Assembly (NCBI GenBank): GCA_030838475.1
Contig: JAUZFP010000084.1
Location: 1-64,000 of the forward strand
DNA: 64,000 nt
Direction: 5' to 3'
Source: Actinomycetota bacterium
GTDB taxonomy: Bacteria > Actinomycetota > Actinomycetes > Actinomycetales > Microbacteriaceae
Below the pieces are notes generated by a model. That model was not told the DNA's origin and did not search any database. It saw only the letters and a program-made list of their open reading frames with translations. The translations under genes were made by a program, and so were the position numbers. Below, piece by piece: positions 16,550 through 24,332 of the stretch. Each line of letters starts with the position of its first letter. The first letter of the stretch is position 1.

Positions 16550-18709
16550 GTGACTCCTGCTGCCAGTGCGTTCAACCTGCCCGATCGACTCGATGCCAAG
16601 CGCGACCCGGCTCTCATTGCCGACGACGAGGTGCGCTTCGCGGAGATCGCCGGCAATCTCCGGCGGACGGTCGCGGAGCTGACCGACCGGCTGGATGGGG
16701 AGCGCACGGCGAAAGGCGGGTACGGCCAGCAGGCGCTCGAACGCGATCTCGAGATCCACCGGCTGTCGGCCCGCCTGCGCTCGCTGCGTCGCTTCGGTCT
16801 CGACCTGTGCCTCGGGCGCATGGTCGGGGCCGACGATGCGGAGCCCGTCTACGTCGGCCGGTTCGGCCTGACCAGCGAGGATGGCGGGCTGCTCCTTGTC
16901 GACTGGCGCTCGCCCGCGGCGGAGCCATTCTTCGGCGCCACCCACGCCAACCCGATGGGGTTGGTGAGCCGCCGCCGGTACCGCTGGAGCGGGGGCAAGA
17001 TCACCGACTACTGGGACGAGGTGTTCACCGCCGAGGGCCTCGAACAGAATGCCGCGCTGGACGACCAGTCGGCGTTCATCGCGAGCCTCGGCAGCAGCCG
17101 GTCGACCAGAATGCGCGACGTTCTCGGCACGATCCAGTCCGATCAGGATGCGATCATCCGCGCGTCCTCTCGCGGCACCCTGGTCGTCGATGGCGGCCCA
17201 GGCACCGGCAAGACCGTGGTCGCCCTGCACCGGTCGGCGTACCTCCTCTACTCGGACCCCCGCCTCGGTCGCGGGCGCGGTGGCCTGCTGTTCGTCGGCC
17301 CGCACAACGGATACATCGCCTACATCGAGGACGTTCTCCCGAGCCTCGGCGAGGACGGCGCGCAGACCTGCACCCTCCGCGACCTGGTCGTCGAGGGAGC
17401 CACCGCCCTGGTCGAGACCGATCCGGCCGCCGCCCGCCTCAAGTCGTCTGGCGACCTGGTGAACGCGATCGAGTCGGCGGTGCGAAGGTACGAGACCCCA
17501 CCGGCAGAGGGGATGAGCGTCGGAACGCCCTGGGCCGACGTCTGGCTGAGTGCGGCCGAATGGGCGGAGGCCTTTGACTCGGCGGAGGTGGGGACGCCGC
17601 ACAATGACGCACGCGACCAGGTCTGGGAGGCGCTGCTCGACATCCTCATCGACCAGTTCGACGACGAGGAGGTGCCCTCCGCGCAGGTGCGGCGCTCGCT
17701 GGTGCGAAACGAGGACCTCGCGAGCGCGTTCGCGAGGGCGTGGCCGCTGCTCGACCCGGTGGGCATCGTCGCCGACCTCTGGTCGAGACCGGCCTACCTG
17801 CGAGCATGCGCTCCCGACCTTTCGGCCGAGCAGGTCGAGTTTCTTCAGCGCCCGGATCCGCGTGCGTGGACGGTCTCCGACCTGCCGTATCTGGATGCCG
17901 CTCGCCAGCGAGTGGGTGACCCGGATGCCGCTCGCCGCCGGCACCAGCGCGATGCCGCGATTGCGTCGGACCGCGAGGAAATGTCTCGCGTCATCGAGCA
18001 CCTGATCGAGACCGATGACAGCGAAATGCACCTGATGTCTGTGTTGCGTGGCGACGACTTCCGCAACGCTCTCGAGGACGAGGCCGCCCTGCCGAGCGTC
18101 GATCCGGATCTCCTCGCCGGACCGTTCGCCCACATCGTGGTCGATGAGGCACAGGAGCTGACGGATGCCGAATGGCAGATGCTGCTGCGGCGCTGCCCGT
18201 CCCGAAGTTTCACCATCGTGGGCGATCGCGCGCAGGCCCGCCGCGGGTTCGCGGAATCGTGGCAGGACCGACTCGGCCGGATCGGGCTCGACCCCGTCAC
18301 CGTCTCGACGCTGACGATCAACTACCGCACACCGGAGGAGGTCATGGCCGAGGCGGAGCCGATCATCCGCGCTGCACTCCCGGATGCCAACGTGCCGACA
18401 TCCATTCGACGGAGCGGGGTGCCAGTCACGCACGGTGCCGTCTCCGAGCTCGGGGTGATCCTGGGCGAGTGGCTCGCCGGGCACGCGGAGGGAGTCGCGT
18501 GCGTCATCGGGCATCCGACCTTCGTCGGGACCTCCCGCGTGCGATCACTGACTCCGGTCCTCGCGAAGGGACTGGAGTTCGATCTGGTCGTGCTCGTGGA
18601 CCCCGATCGCTTCGGCGACGGCATCGAGGGAGCGGTCGACCGCTATGTCGCCATGACCCGGGCGACGCAGCAACTGGTGATCCTGGTCAGCGGCGACAGT
18701 ACGCGCTGA
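16550..18709 (+). CDS. helR: HelR-type RNA polymerase-recycling/rifamycin-protection ATPase
   Basis: Superfamily 1 helicase-like ATPase, 719 aa. HelR proteins bind RNA polymerase, eject rifamycins or stalled transcripts and give rifamycin tolerance (family knowledge). The GTG at 16550 was chosen because CAGGAG (16533-16538) precedes it and it starts just after the RAE. The N-terminal helical arm (DALNA-like coiled coil, about residues 20-90) is followed by Walker A GGPGTGKT at about residue 218, VDEAQE (Walker B/motif II) and IVGDRAQARRGF (motif III). Motif VI is replaced by the GVRRTRATQQL-like C-terminal YVAMTRATQQLVIL. The RAE and the short, HelR-like C-terminus separate it from UvrD and from HelD class I. 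Confidence 0.85.
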   Translation: MTPAASAFNLPDRLDAKRDPALIADDEVRFAEIAGNLRRTVAELTDRLDGERTAKGGYGQQALERDLEIHRLSARLRSLRRFGLDLCLGRMVGADDAEPVYVGRFGLTSEDGGLLLVDWRSPAAEPFFGATHANPMGLVSRRRYRWSGGKITDYWDEVFTAEGLEQNAALDDQSAFIASLGSSRSTRMRDVLGTIQSDQDAIIRASSRGTLVVDGGPGTGKTVVALHRSAYLLYSDPRLGRGRGGLLFVGPHNGYIAYIEDVLPSLGEDGAQTCTLRDLVVEGATALVETDPAAARLKSSGDLVNAIESAVRRYETPPAEGMSVGTPWADVWLSAAEWAEAFDSAEVGTPHNDARDQVWEALLDILIDQFDDEEVPSAQVRRSLVRNEDLASAFARAWPLLDPVGIVADLWSRPAYLRACAPDLSAEQVEFLQRPDPRAWTVSDLPYLDAARQRVGDPDAARRRHQRDAAIASDREEMSRVIEHLIETDDSEMHLMSVLRGDDFRNALEDEAALPSVDPDLLAGPFAHIVVDEAQELTDAEWQMLLRRCPSRSFTIVGDRAQARRGFAESWQDRLGRIGLDPVTVSTLTINYRTPEEVMAEAEPIIRAALPDANVPTSIRRSGVPVTHGAVSELGVILGEWLAGHAEGVACVIGHPTFVGTSRVRSLTPVLAKGLEFDLVVLVDPDRFGDGIEGAVDRYVAMTRATQQLVILVSGDSTR

Positions 18710-19538
18710 CGATCAGCTCGCCACGAATTTCCCCGAGGGCCGTGGACAGGCGATCCATCAGCCGCCCGGTGACACCGGATGCCGTGAGATCGTATGGGCC
18801 GATCGGTTGAAGCTTTCCGCACCGGATTCGGAGGACCTCCCAGTGCACCGCGCGGAGCGCGCGATCCTTGCGTCGGTCGGATTCCTCCCTTGGGCCGACA
18901 TGCTCGAGGCCGTGCCGCCCGACAGTGTCGTACTCGATCGCGACCCGAAGCTCGGGGATGACGACGTCGGGCCAGACCTCGAGGCGGTCGAAGAACGGTC
19001 GCGCGACGACAACGGCGTTGCAGTCGAGCTCGAACTCGAATCGGAGGGCGAGTCGCTGGCGCAGGTCTGCCTCCGCCGCGGACGCCGGCTTCGGGGCGGC
19101 AGCACTCCAGAACGCGTCGCCCGGCAGTCTCCCCGCTGGCCCTTCCCGGGCTGGGCGTGACGACCGGGGTGCCCGCGGAGGCGGTGGCGTTGGAGCCGTC
19201 GGTTTGATGCGCGGGGGATTCGCGAGTTGCGCGCAGACGGGACACCAGACGGACCGCCGCCGCTGCCCACCTGGTCGGTTGCGCTGCTCGTCGGGGGTGG
19301 CGACGAAGACGTGCCCGACATCGCACTGCCAGACCAGGAACACCTCCGCCGCGGGCGGGATCTGGGTCAGGGTGATCCCGCTGTTGAGGTCGGGGTGGTA
19401 CTGCCGAATCAGTACGGGGTAGCGTTCCCACTCCGCGCGGTAGGTGCCGACGGCGTACGGGACGGCACGGTCTCTCGTCCGCTGCCGCCGCTGCCACCAG
19501 GCGTCGATTGGCTCCGCCACGAACACACGGTAGAACAC
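18687..19538 (-). CDS. Zinc-ribbon protein with PD-(D/E)XK nuclease-like C-terminal domain
   Basis: Cytoplasmic protein, 283 aa, GTG start. The middle (residues about 60-105) has CDVGHVF and VWCPVCA, which together make a Zn-binding treble-clef/ribbon like those in the zinc-ribbon domain proteins common in Microbacteriaceae. A Pro-rich linker (PTPPPPRAP) follows. The C-terminal 130 residues show the PD-(D/E)XK pattern: WPDVVIPELRVAIEYDT, then DRRKDRALRAVHWEVLRIR, as in VSR/DUF559-like nucleases. It could act in DNA repair or restriction, but no partner methyltransferase is nearby. It ends inside helR (23-bp overlap). Confidence 0.7.
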   Translation of the reverse strand: MFYRVFVAEPIDAWWQRRQRTRDRAVPYAVGTYRAEWERYPVLIRQYHPDLNSGITLTQIPPAAEVFLVWQCDVGHVFVATPDEQRNRPGGQRRRSVWCPVCAQLANPPRIKPTAPTPPPPRAPRSSRPAREGPAGRLPGDAFWSAAAPKPASAAEADLRQRLALRFEFELDCNAVVVARPFFDRLEVWPDVVIPELRVAIEYDTVGRHGLEHVGPREESDRRKDRALRAVHWEVLRIRCGKLQPIGPYDLTASGVTGRLMDRLSTALGEIRGELIVSAYCRR

Positions 19539-19571
19539 ACCCCCGTCGTTCTCGACGTCGGGTGCACTGGG

Positions 19572-19583
19572 TACGGTGAAATC
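19572..19583 (+). promoter_or_regulatory. Leaderless -10 element
   Basis: TACGGT (19572-19577) is followed by exactly 6 bases and then the ATG at 19584, predicting transcription from the A of the start codon. No ribosome site is visible. Confidence 0.5.
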
Positions 19584-20030
19584 ATGGCCACGGAGACGAG
19601 CGAGGGCGAATTTCCTGCTCCGTGTCGCGCGTGCGGGTCGGATACCGGGCGCCGGGAGTCGAGGGGATGGATCTGTTCGACCTGTGGCTGGCGGGTCGGC
19701 GACGTTCCGGATGCCGACCTCCCAGCGGTGCGCGTCGAGGTCGTCTACTACCTGCGCTTCGCCGATCGCATCAAGATCGGCACGTCAGGCAACCCGCGCT
19801 CGCGACTGGCGCAGCTCCGGTTCGACGAACTGCTCGCCTTTGAACGCGGGGGACGGGCCGTCGAACAGAAGCGTCACGTTCAGTTTGCCGAACAGCGATT
19901 TCCCGGCAGCGAGTGGTTTCACTCCCATCGGGCTCTCACCGATCACATCGACTCGCTGGCGGCGGGCGTCGAGGACCCGTGGGACCTCTACAAGCGCTGG
20001 ATGAGCGAACAGCTGGCACTTCGCAACTGA
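19584..20030 (+). CDS. GIY-YIG/T5orf172-like nuclease-family protein with zinc knuckle
   Basis: Small protein, 148 aa. An N-terminal zinc ribbon has four Cys (C14, C17, C31, C34 in CRACG and CSTCG). It is followed by a T5orf172/GIY-YIG-like domain: VYYLRFADRIKIGTSGNPRSRLAQL, then GRAVEQKRHVQFAEQRFPGSEWF with the conserved Glu94. Proteins of this type occur in phages and as stand-alone chromosomal genes; their substrate is not known here. It is divergent from the zinc-ribbon nuclease-like gene, 45 bp apart. Two different nuclease-like folds with zinc ribbons side by side suggest a shared role, but this is not proven. Confidence 0.72.
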   Translation: MATETSEGEFPAPCRACGSDTGRRESRGWICSTCGWRVGDVPDADLPAVRVEVVYYLRFADRIKIGTSGNPRSRLAQLRFDELLAFERGGRAVEQKRHVQFAEQRFPGSEWFHSHRALTDHIDSLAAGVEDPWDLYKRWMSEQLALRN

Positions 20031-20048
20031 CCGCGATGCAACCCCGCG

Positions 20049-20726
20049 TCAGAAATTGATGACGCCGCGAACGCGATGTCCGATTGCAATGGATTCGCCG
20101 GACACCGCGGAGAGCGGCGAGATGAGAAACGCAACCAGATCAGCGATTTGCGCGGGTGACGACTCTCCGCCTCGGCCGGGTTCGACCGAGGTCGCCGGGT
20201 TCTCAGATACGGTGCCGGGGCTCACGGTGGTGACCGTGACACCGGTTCCGGCAAGCTCGTCGGCCAGGTTCTTCGCCGCGATGATCAGAGCCGCGTTCCG
20301 GATTGAGCCCGTAATGTTCCCGGTAATAAAAGCATTTTGACCGCTGATGCCGACGATGCGCCCGTATCCCGCCGCCCGCATCGGCGGGATAACCGCGTTT
20401 GCGACCCTCAGGAATACGAGCGCCTTGGCATCGAAGGCGGCCGCGACCTGCGCCGGATCGCTGTTCCGAGACCCGTCGAGCGTCTGCGCGCTCGGCGCGG
20501 CACTGACGACGACGGCGTCCAGTCGGCCGAATTCTTCCATCACCTTCGCGACGCCGTCAGCGATCGACTCCTCGCTCGCCGCGTCAATAGCGAGGCCACC
20601 CGCGCCGCCGCGTGATGCGACGCGGACGATGGCACCTTCCTGCCGAGCGCGCTCCGCAATGGCGGATCCGATCAGCCCGGTGCCGCCGACAACAAGAACG
20701 ACGCGATCGCGAAGCTGGAGGTCCAT
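20049..20726 (-). CDS. Atypical short-chain dehydrogenase lacking the YxxxK motif
   Basis: SDR-fold protein, 225 aa. The cofactor loop is GGTGLIG, rather than TGxxxGIG. The usual NNAG is replaced by VSAAP, and where the Tyr/Lys pair is expected it reads GSIRNAALIIAAK, with Asn in the Lys position and no Tyr. The C-terminal SGESIAIGH element is also shortened. Such RNAAL-type SDRs exist, but their chemistry cannot be that of classical SDRs. It follows the single-domain response regulator gene on the same strand by 34 bp. Confidence 0.8.
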   Translation of the reverse strand: MDLQLRDRVVLVVGGTGLIGSAIAERARQEGAIVRVASRGGAGGLAIDAASEESIADGVAKVMEEFGRLDAVVVSAAPSAQTLDGSRNSDPAQVAAAFDAKALVFLRVANAVIPPMRAAGYGRIVGISGQNAFITGNITGSIRNAALIIAAKNLADELAGTGVTVTTVSPGTVSENPATSVEPGRGGESSPAQIADLVAFLISPLSAVSGESIAIGHRVRGVINF

Positions 20727-20760
20727 GACTCCACGTTAGTGAATTCTGACGCCGCGGTGC

Positions 20761-21174
20761 CTAGGCGACGAGCAGTTCGCCAAACAGCTGTGAGACAAGC
20801 TGTTGTCGCTTCTCGATGATCGAGGAGACGCGGTCGATGACGTCATGGGCCGAGACCGGCTTGGCGATGTATTCATCCGCTCCGGCCTGCCGCGCACGAA
20901 TGATGTCGTCTGGCGCAGACCTCGCGGACAGGACGGCGATGTAGGGCTGTCGGATGGACGGGTCGGCGCGGATCTCCTCGACCGCCTCGATGCCGGACTT
21001 GATGGGCATCATCCAGTCCATGAGGATGAACTCCGGATCGAACTCCCGGGTCAGCCGTACTCCCGCTTCACCATCGGCGGCGCGTTCGACTGCGAAGTCT
21101 GCGTTACGAAGACGGATGGTAAGCAACCTCGCGAGGTCGTCGTCGTCTTCAACTACCAATACCCTGACCGACAC
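20761..21174 (-). CDS. Single-domain response regulator (CheY-like)
   Basis: Receiver domain only, 137 aa from the GTG at 21174 (VSVRVLVVEDDDD). The acidic pocket EDDDD, phosphorylation site Asp53 (FILMDWMMP), conserved Ser83 (VLSAR) and Lys105 (IAKP) are all present. The last 25 residues form a short helical tail with no output domain. It may work as an intermediate in a phosphorelay or by protein-protein contact. No histidine kinase is adjacent. It is divergent from the FtsX-type ABC operon across 140 bp. Confidence 0.9.
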   Translation of the reverse strand: MSVRVLVVEDDDDLARLLTIRLRNADFAVERAADGEAGVRLTREFDPEFILMDWMMPIKSGIEAVEEIRADPSIRQPYIAVLSARSAPDDIIRARQAGADEYIAKPVSAHDVIDRVSSIIEKRQQLVSQLFGELLVA

Positions 21175-21314
21175 TTTTATCTTGCCTTCCCTAAAAAGCG
21201 ATACGGCGTTCGGGCGCCTCCCCCAGTGTGACCGACGGCGCGGATGATCGGCAGTCCCGCTTCGGGGAGCACCAGTTCGGGGGTACAACACTCCTAGCGC
21301 CCTAGAGTGGTCGA
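21175..21314 (+). promoter_or_regulatory. Divergent intergenic region with leaderless promoter for ABC operon
   Basis: This 140-bp gap separates the response regulator from the ABC operon. At its right end TAGAGT (21303-21308) precedes the GTG at 21315 by exactly 6 bases, indicating leaderless transcription of the four-gene operon. The left part holds the AAGGCAAG ribosome site of the regulator gene. No strong inverted repeat was seen. Confidence 0.5.
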
Positions 21315-24300
21315 GTGCTGGCACTGAAGCGGGCCCGGCCAAGGGTCGCCCTCTTCCTTGCGACGTTTGGTGTGGTGTTCCTGCTGGCCGCGCTCAGCGT
21401 TGGCCTTTCGGGTTTTCTCGCGGGTTCGGCGACCGCGGGCGCACGAGCCGGCCTTGCCGCCCTTACCGGTTCGTCCGGTGGGTTCCGGATCACCATTCCG
21501 CTCGCACGCGATGCGACCGCACAGGATGTGCGCGTGCACAGGGAGATCATCGACGGCGTGCTCTCGGACGGCCAGAGAGTGCCGCTTCGAGTGCTGCGCG
21601 ACGTGGAGACACTTGCCGCGGTCGAGTTGGACGGACCTCGCGGGGTCGTGCGCTCGGCGCTCGCATCCATTCCCGGCCTTCGCGGAGGTGCCGACCTGGT
21701 GTCGGGCGCATGGCCGGCGGATGCTACACAAGCGTCGATTCAGGCGGATGCGGCGGTGGCGCTGGGCGTACGCGTCGGCGACACACTCGCACTGCCTGGC
21801 GGAGCCAGAGTCACCATCGTCGGCACCTGGCGTGCTCACAACCCGTCCGATCCGATCTGGCTTGGCTCGGCCCTGCCGCTGACCGGGCTCGGCTATGGCG
21901 GAGTAGCCGGTTTCGTCGTCATCGATCCATCGCTGTGGGCACACTCGGGGACCGCGCCCGTCGCACGGTGGACGGTGCTCCCGCAGGCGAGTCGCATCAC
22001 GGCGCCCCAGCTTGCGGCGATCCAGAGGTCGCCTGACACGGTCCCGATCGCGCTCCTCGCGGACTCCCGCAACGGTAAGTCGGTGGATCAGGACGGTCGG
22101 ATCCAGCCCGCGATGAACGTGATCGTGAGCAACGTGCAAGCGGCATCCGCCGTCTCGATCGCACCCCTGGTCATCGTCGGGCTGCTCGGCGTCGTAACCC
22201 TGATCGAACTCGCTCGAATGCTTTCTCAGCTCCGAGACGGCGAGACCAGACTTCTGCGGGCCCGCGGCGCCACTCGTCAACGTCTCGTGCTCGGCGCGGC
22301 GGTCGAGGCCGCGATCATTTCCGTTCCCGCCGCAGTGGTCGGCGCTGCACTGGCCGCCGCAGTACTCCCGGGGGTTGCCCACGGGACTGCGGTGACCGCG
22401 GTCGGCTGGACCGGGGTAGGGCTGACTGCGCTCGCCGCCATCGGCGTGCTGGCAACGAGCGCCGGCCTCTCGTCGCCGGACGAAGCCCAGCAGCGTTCGG
22501 AGAGCGGTGACCGAATTCGGTCGACGGTGGGAATAGCCGCGGTCGCTCTGGTCGTCGTTGTCGCGATTGTTGCCGTATCCCAATTTCTGCTCTACGGCTC
22601 ACCGCTTACGACAACCGTGGCTGGCGGCCTCGGCGTCGACCCGCTCGCGGTGACCGCGCCCGCACTGGCCCTCGCGGCGCTGTCGCTGATCGGGCTCGCA
22701 CTGTTTCCTCTGGTGTCACGAGCAGCTGAACGCATCGCCCACGGTCTCGTTGGTCTCTCCGCGCTACCCGTTCGACAGCTGGCGCGTCGGGATCGGGCGG
22801 CCATCACGCCAATCCTGTTGGTGGCTCTCGCCGTCGCGGGGCTCGTCTTTTCGGCGACCTATTCCGGAACCTGGCAGGTGTCGTCCGCCGCGACGAGGGC
22901 CGTGCAGGTGGGCACGGGCGTGCGGGTGACCGGGCTGTCCTCGCCGCCGTCGTTCGAGGGACGAGTGATACCCGGCCAGCGTGCGGCGGCACCGGCGGGC
23001 ACCGCCGATGTGCAGATCGGTGACAGCCTGGTGCCCATGGTGGAACTGCCCGTCGCCCGGATCGGCGACGTGGTCACGCCGGTTTCGCCAGCGGTTGATC
23101 CGCATGAGCTCGCGCGACGTCTCGCGGACGCGGTGGCGCGCCCGCAACTGCCGACGGGGGCTCGTGGAATCGTCGTGAGTGTCGTCGCGACCCCGGCATC
23201 GGCCGCCCCCACGGATCTGGAAATAACCGTCGTGGATGCCGTCGGGACGCTGACCACCCTGCGTGGCACTCGAGACCGTGGCTCCTTCACCATGCAGCTG
23301 CCCCCGGGAACCGCGCCGTGGGTGGTGCGGGCCATCGACGTGCAGTTGCTCCGTGCGCCCGAGAACGCCCGGGTGAGTATTGCGCTGCACACCACGGGCG
23401 ACGGCAGGCCGATCCCGTTGGGCAACACCTGGACGTTGTCGGATTTGGGCGGCGGGAACCCCGGCTTCACGGCGCTCACCGGCGCGACGACGGGAGTCCG
23501 GGTCACCGCAGCGACCGACGGAGCTCGACTTCGGCTGCAGCCGCGGGCGGAGGGCGGTGAGCGGCTCCCGATCGTCATATCCGCATCGTTGGCGAAATCG
23601 GCGGGCCTTCGTGTGGGCGGACAAATTGACATGCCCCTCGTGGGGAGCGGAGGCGACCTGTTGGCAACGGTGGTGGGTATCGCCCCTGTCATCCCCGGTC
23701 TGTCATCCGACGATGGAGTCCTCGCCGACCTCGGCTCGGTGCAGGATGCGGTGCTCCGCTCCGGATTGAACAGCACGGCGACCTCCGAGTGGTGGATCGC
23801 GACCGACAAACCGGGTGAGGTGTCGCACTGGTTGACGGGTCGACTGCCCGTCGGCGCGGTTCTCGAGACCCGCGACACGGTACCCGCGGACGAGGTCCTT
23901 GGGTCGGCGAACACCGTGGTCTGGATCGCCGCAATCGCGATCGCGCTCCTCGGGATGCTCGCGGTCGCGGCGGGACTCGCCGCCGAGGTCCGCGCGAGGA
24001 ATGAGCAGGTCGCGCTGCTCCGCGCACTCGGGGTGGGCCGGCGCCTGCAGGCTCGGGGCCGCGCCGTCGAGGTGGGAGCTCTCCTTGCGCTGGGGCTCCT
24101 GGCCGGCCTGATCGACGGGGTCATCGTCAGTGCGCTGATCGTGCCCGATCTCGCCCGCACGGCCGTGCCGGGGGCGCTCGCCGCCCTCCCCACTGTCCTC
24201 GCGCTTGATGCCCTTGCCGGCATCGGTTCCCTTCTTGCGGTGGTGTTGGTCGCAGGCGGCATCCTGCTTGCGACGGCCGCCGCCGTCCGACGTCAGGCCG

Positions 24301-24332
24301 GACTCGCGACGAGCGGTGAGGGCCGGCGATGA
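21315..24332 (+). CDS. Large FtsX-like ABC transporter permease
   Basis: Integral membrane protein, 1005 aa, with an N-terminal helix (VALFLATFGVVFLLAALSVGLSGF), a long extracytoplasmic domain, an FtsX-type helix cluster near residues 275-490, a second extracytoplasmic domain and a final FtsX cluster (about 865-1000). The doubled FtsX domain is typical of large actinobacterial permeases of the MacB/LolCE kind. The GTG start is supported by TAGAGT 6 bases upstream. It overlaps the next gene by ATGA. Substrate unknown; family roles include lipoprotein or peptide extrusion and cell-wall hydrolase control. Confidence 0.88.
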   Translation: MLALKRARPRVALFLATFGVVFLLAALSVGLSGFLAGSATAGARAGLAALTGSSGGFRITIPLARDATAQDVRVHREIIDGVLSDGQRVPLRVLRDVETLAAVELDGPRGVVRSALASIPGLRGGADLVSGAWPADATQASIQADAAVALGVRVGDTLALPGGARVTIVGTWRAHNPSDPIWLGSALPLTGLGYGGVAGFVVIDPSLWAHSGTAPVARWTVLPQASRITAPQLAAIQRSPDTVPIALLADSRNGKSVDQDGRIQPAMNVIVSNVQAASAVSIAPLVIVGLLGVVTLIELARMLSQLRDGETRLLRARGATRQRLVLGAAVEAAIISVPAAVVGAALAAAVLPGVAHGTAVTAVGWTGVGLTALAAIGVLATSAGLSSPDEAQQRSESGDRIRSTVGIAAVALVVVVAIVAVSQFLLYGSPLTTTVAGGLGVDPLAVTAPALALAALSLIGLALFPLVSRAAERIAHGLVGLSALPVRQLARRDRAAITPILLVALAVAGLVFSATYSGTWQVSSAATRAVQVGTGVRVTGLSSPPSFEGRVIPGQRAAAPAGTADVQIGDSLVPMVELPVARIGDVVTPVSPAVDPHELARRLADAVARPQLPTGARGIVVSVVATPASAAPTDLEITVVDAVGTLTTLRGTRDRGSFTMQLPPGTAPWVVRAIDVQLLRAPENARVSIALHTTGDGRPIPLGNTWTLSDLGGGNPGFTALTGATTGVRVTAATDGARLRLQPRAEGGERLPIVISASLAKSAGLRVGGQIDMPLVGSGGDLLATVVGIAPVIPGLSSDDGVLADLGSVQDAVLRSGLNSTATSEWWIATDKPGEVSHWLTGRLPVGAVLETRDTVPADEVLGSANTVVWIAAIAIALLGMLAVAAGLAAEVRARNEQVALLRALGVGRRLQARGRAVEVGALLALGLLAGLIDGVIVSALIVPDLARTAVPGALAALPTVLALDALAGIGSLLAVVLVAGGILLATAAAVRRQAGLATSGEGRR

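Noticed and set aside
16487-18514. A 675-codon open frame antisense to helR
   Set aside because: It has Arg/Asp/Gly-rich composition without domains and mirrors the codon phase of helR. Long antisense frames are expected in DNA of this GC content.
16550-18709. Annotation as UvrD/Rep DNA helicase
   Set aside because: Motifs III-VI differ from UvrD, the protein has an N-terminal coiled arm and a rifamycin-associated element lies before it, all favouring HelR.
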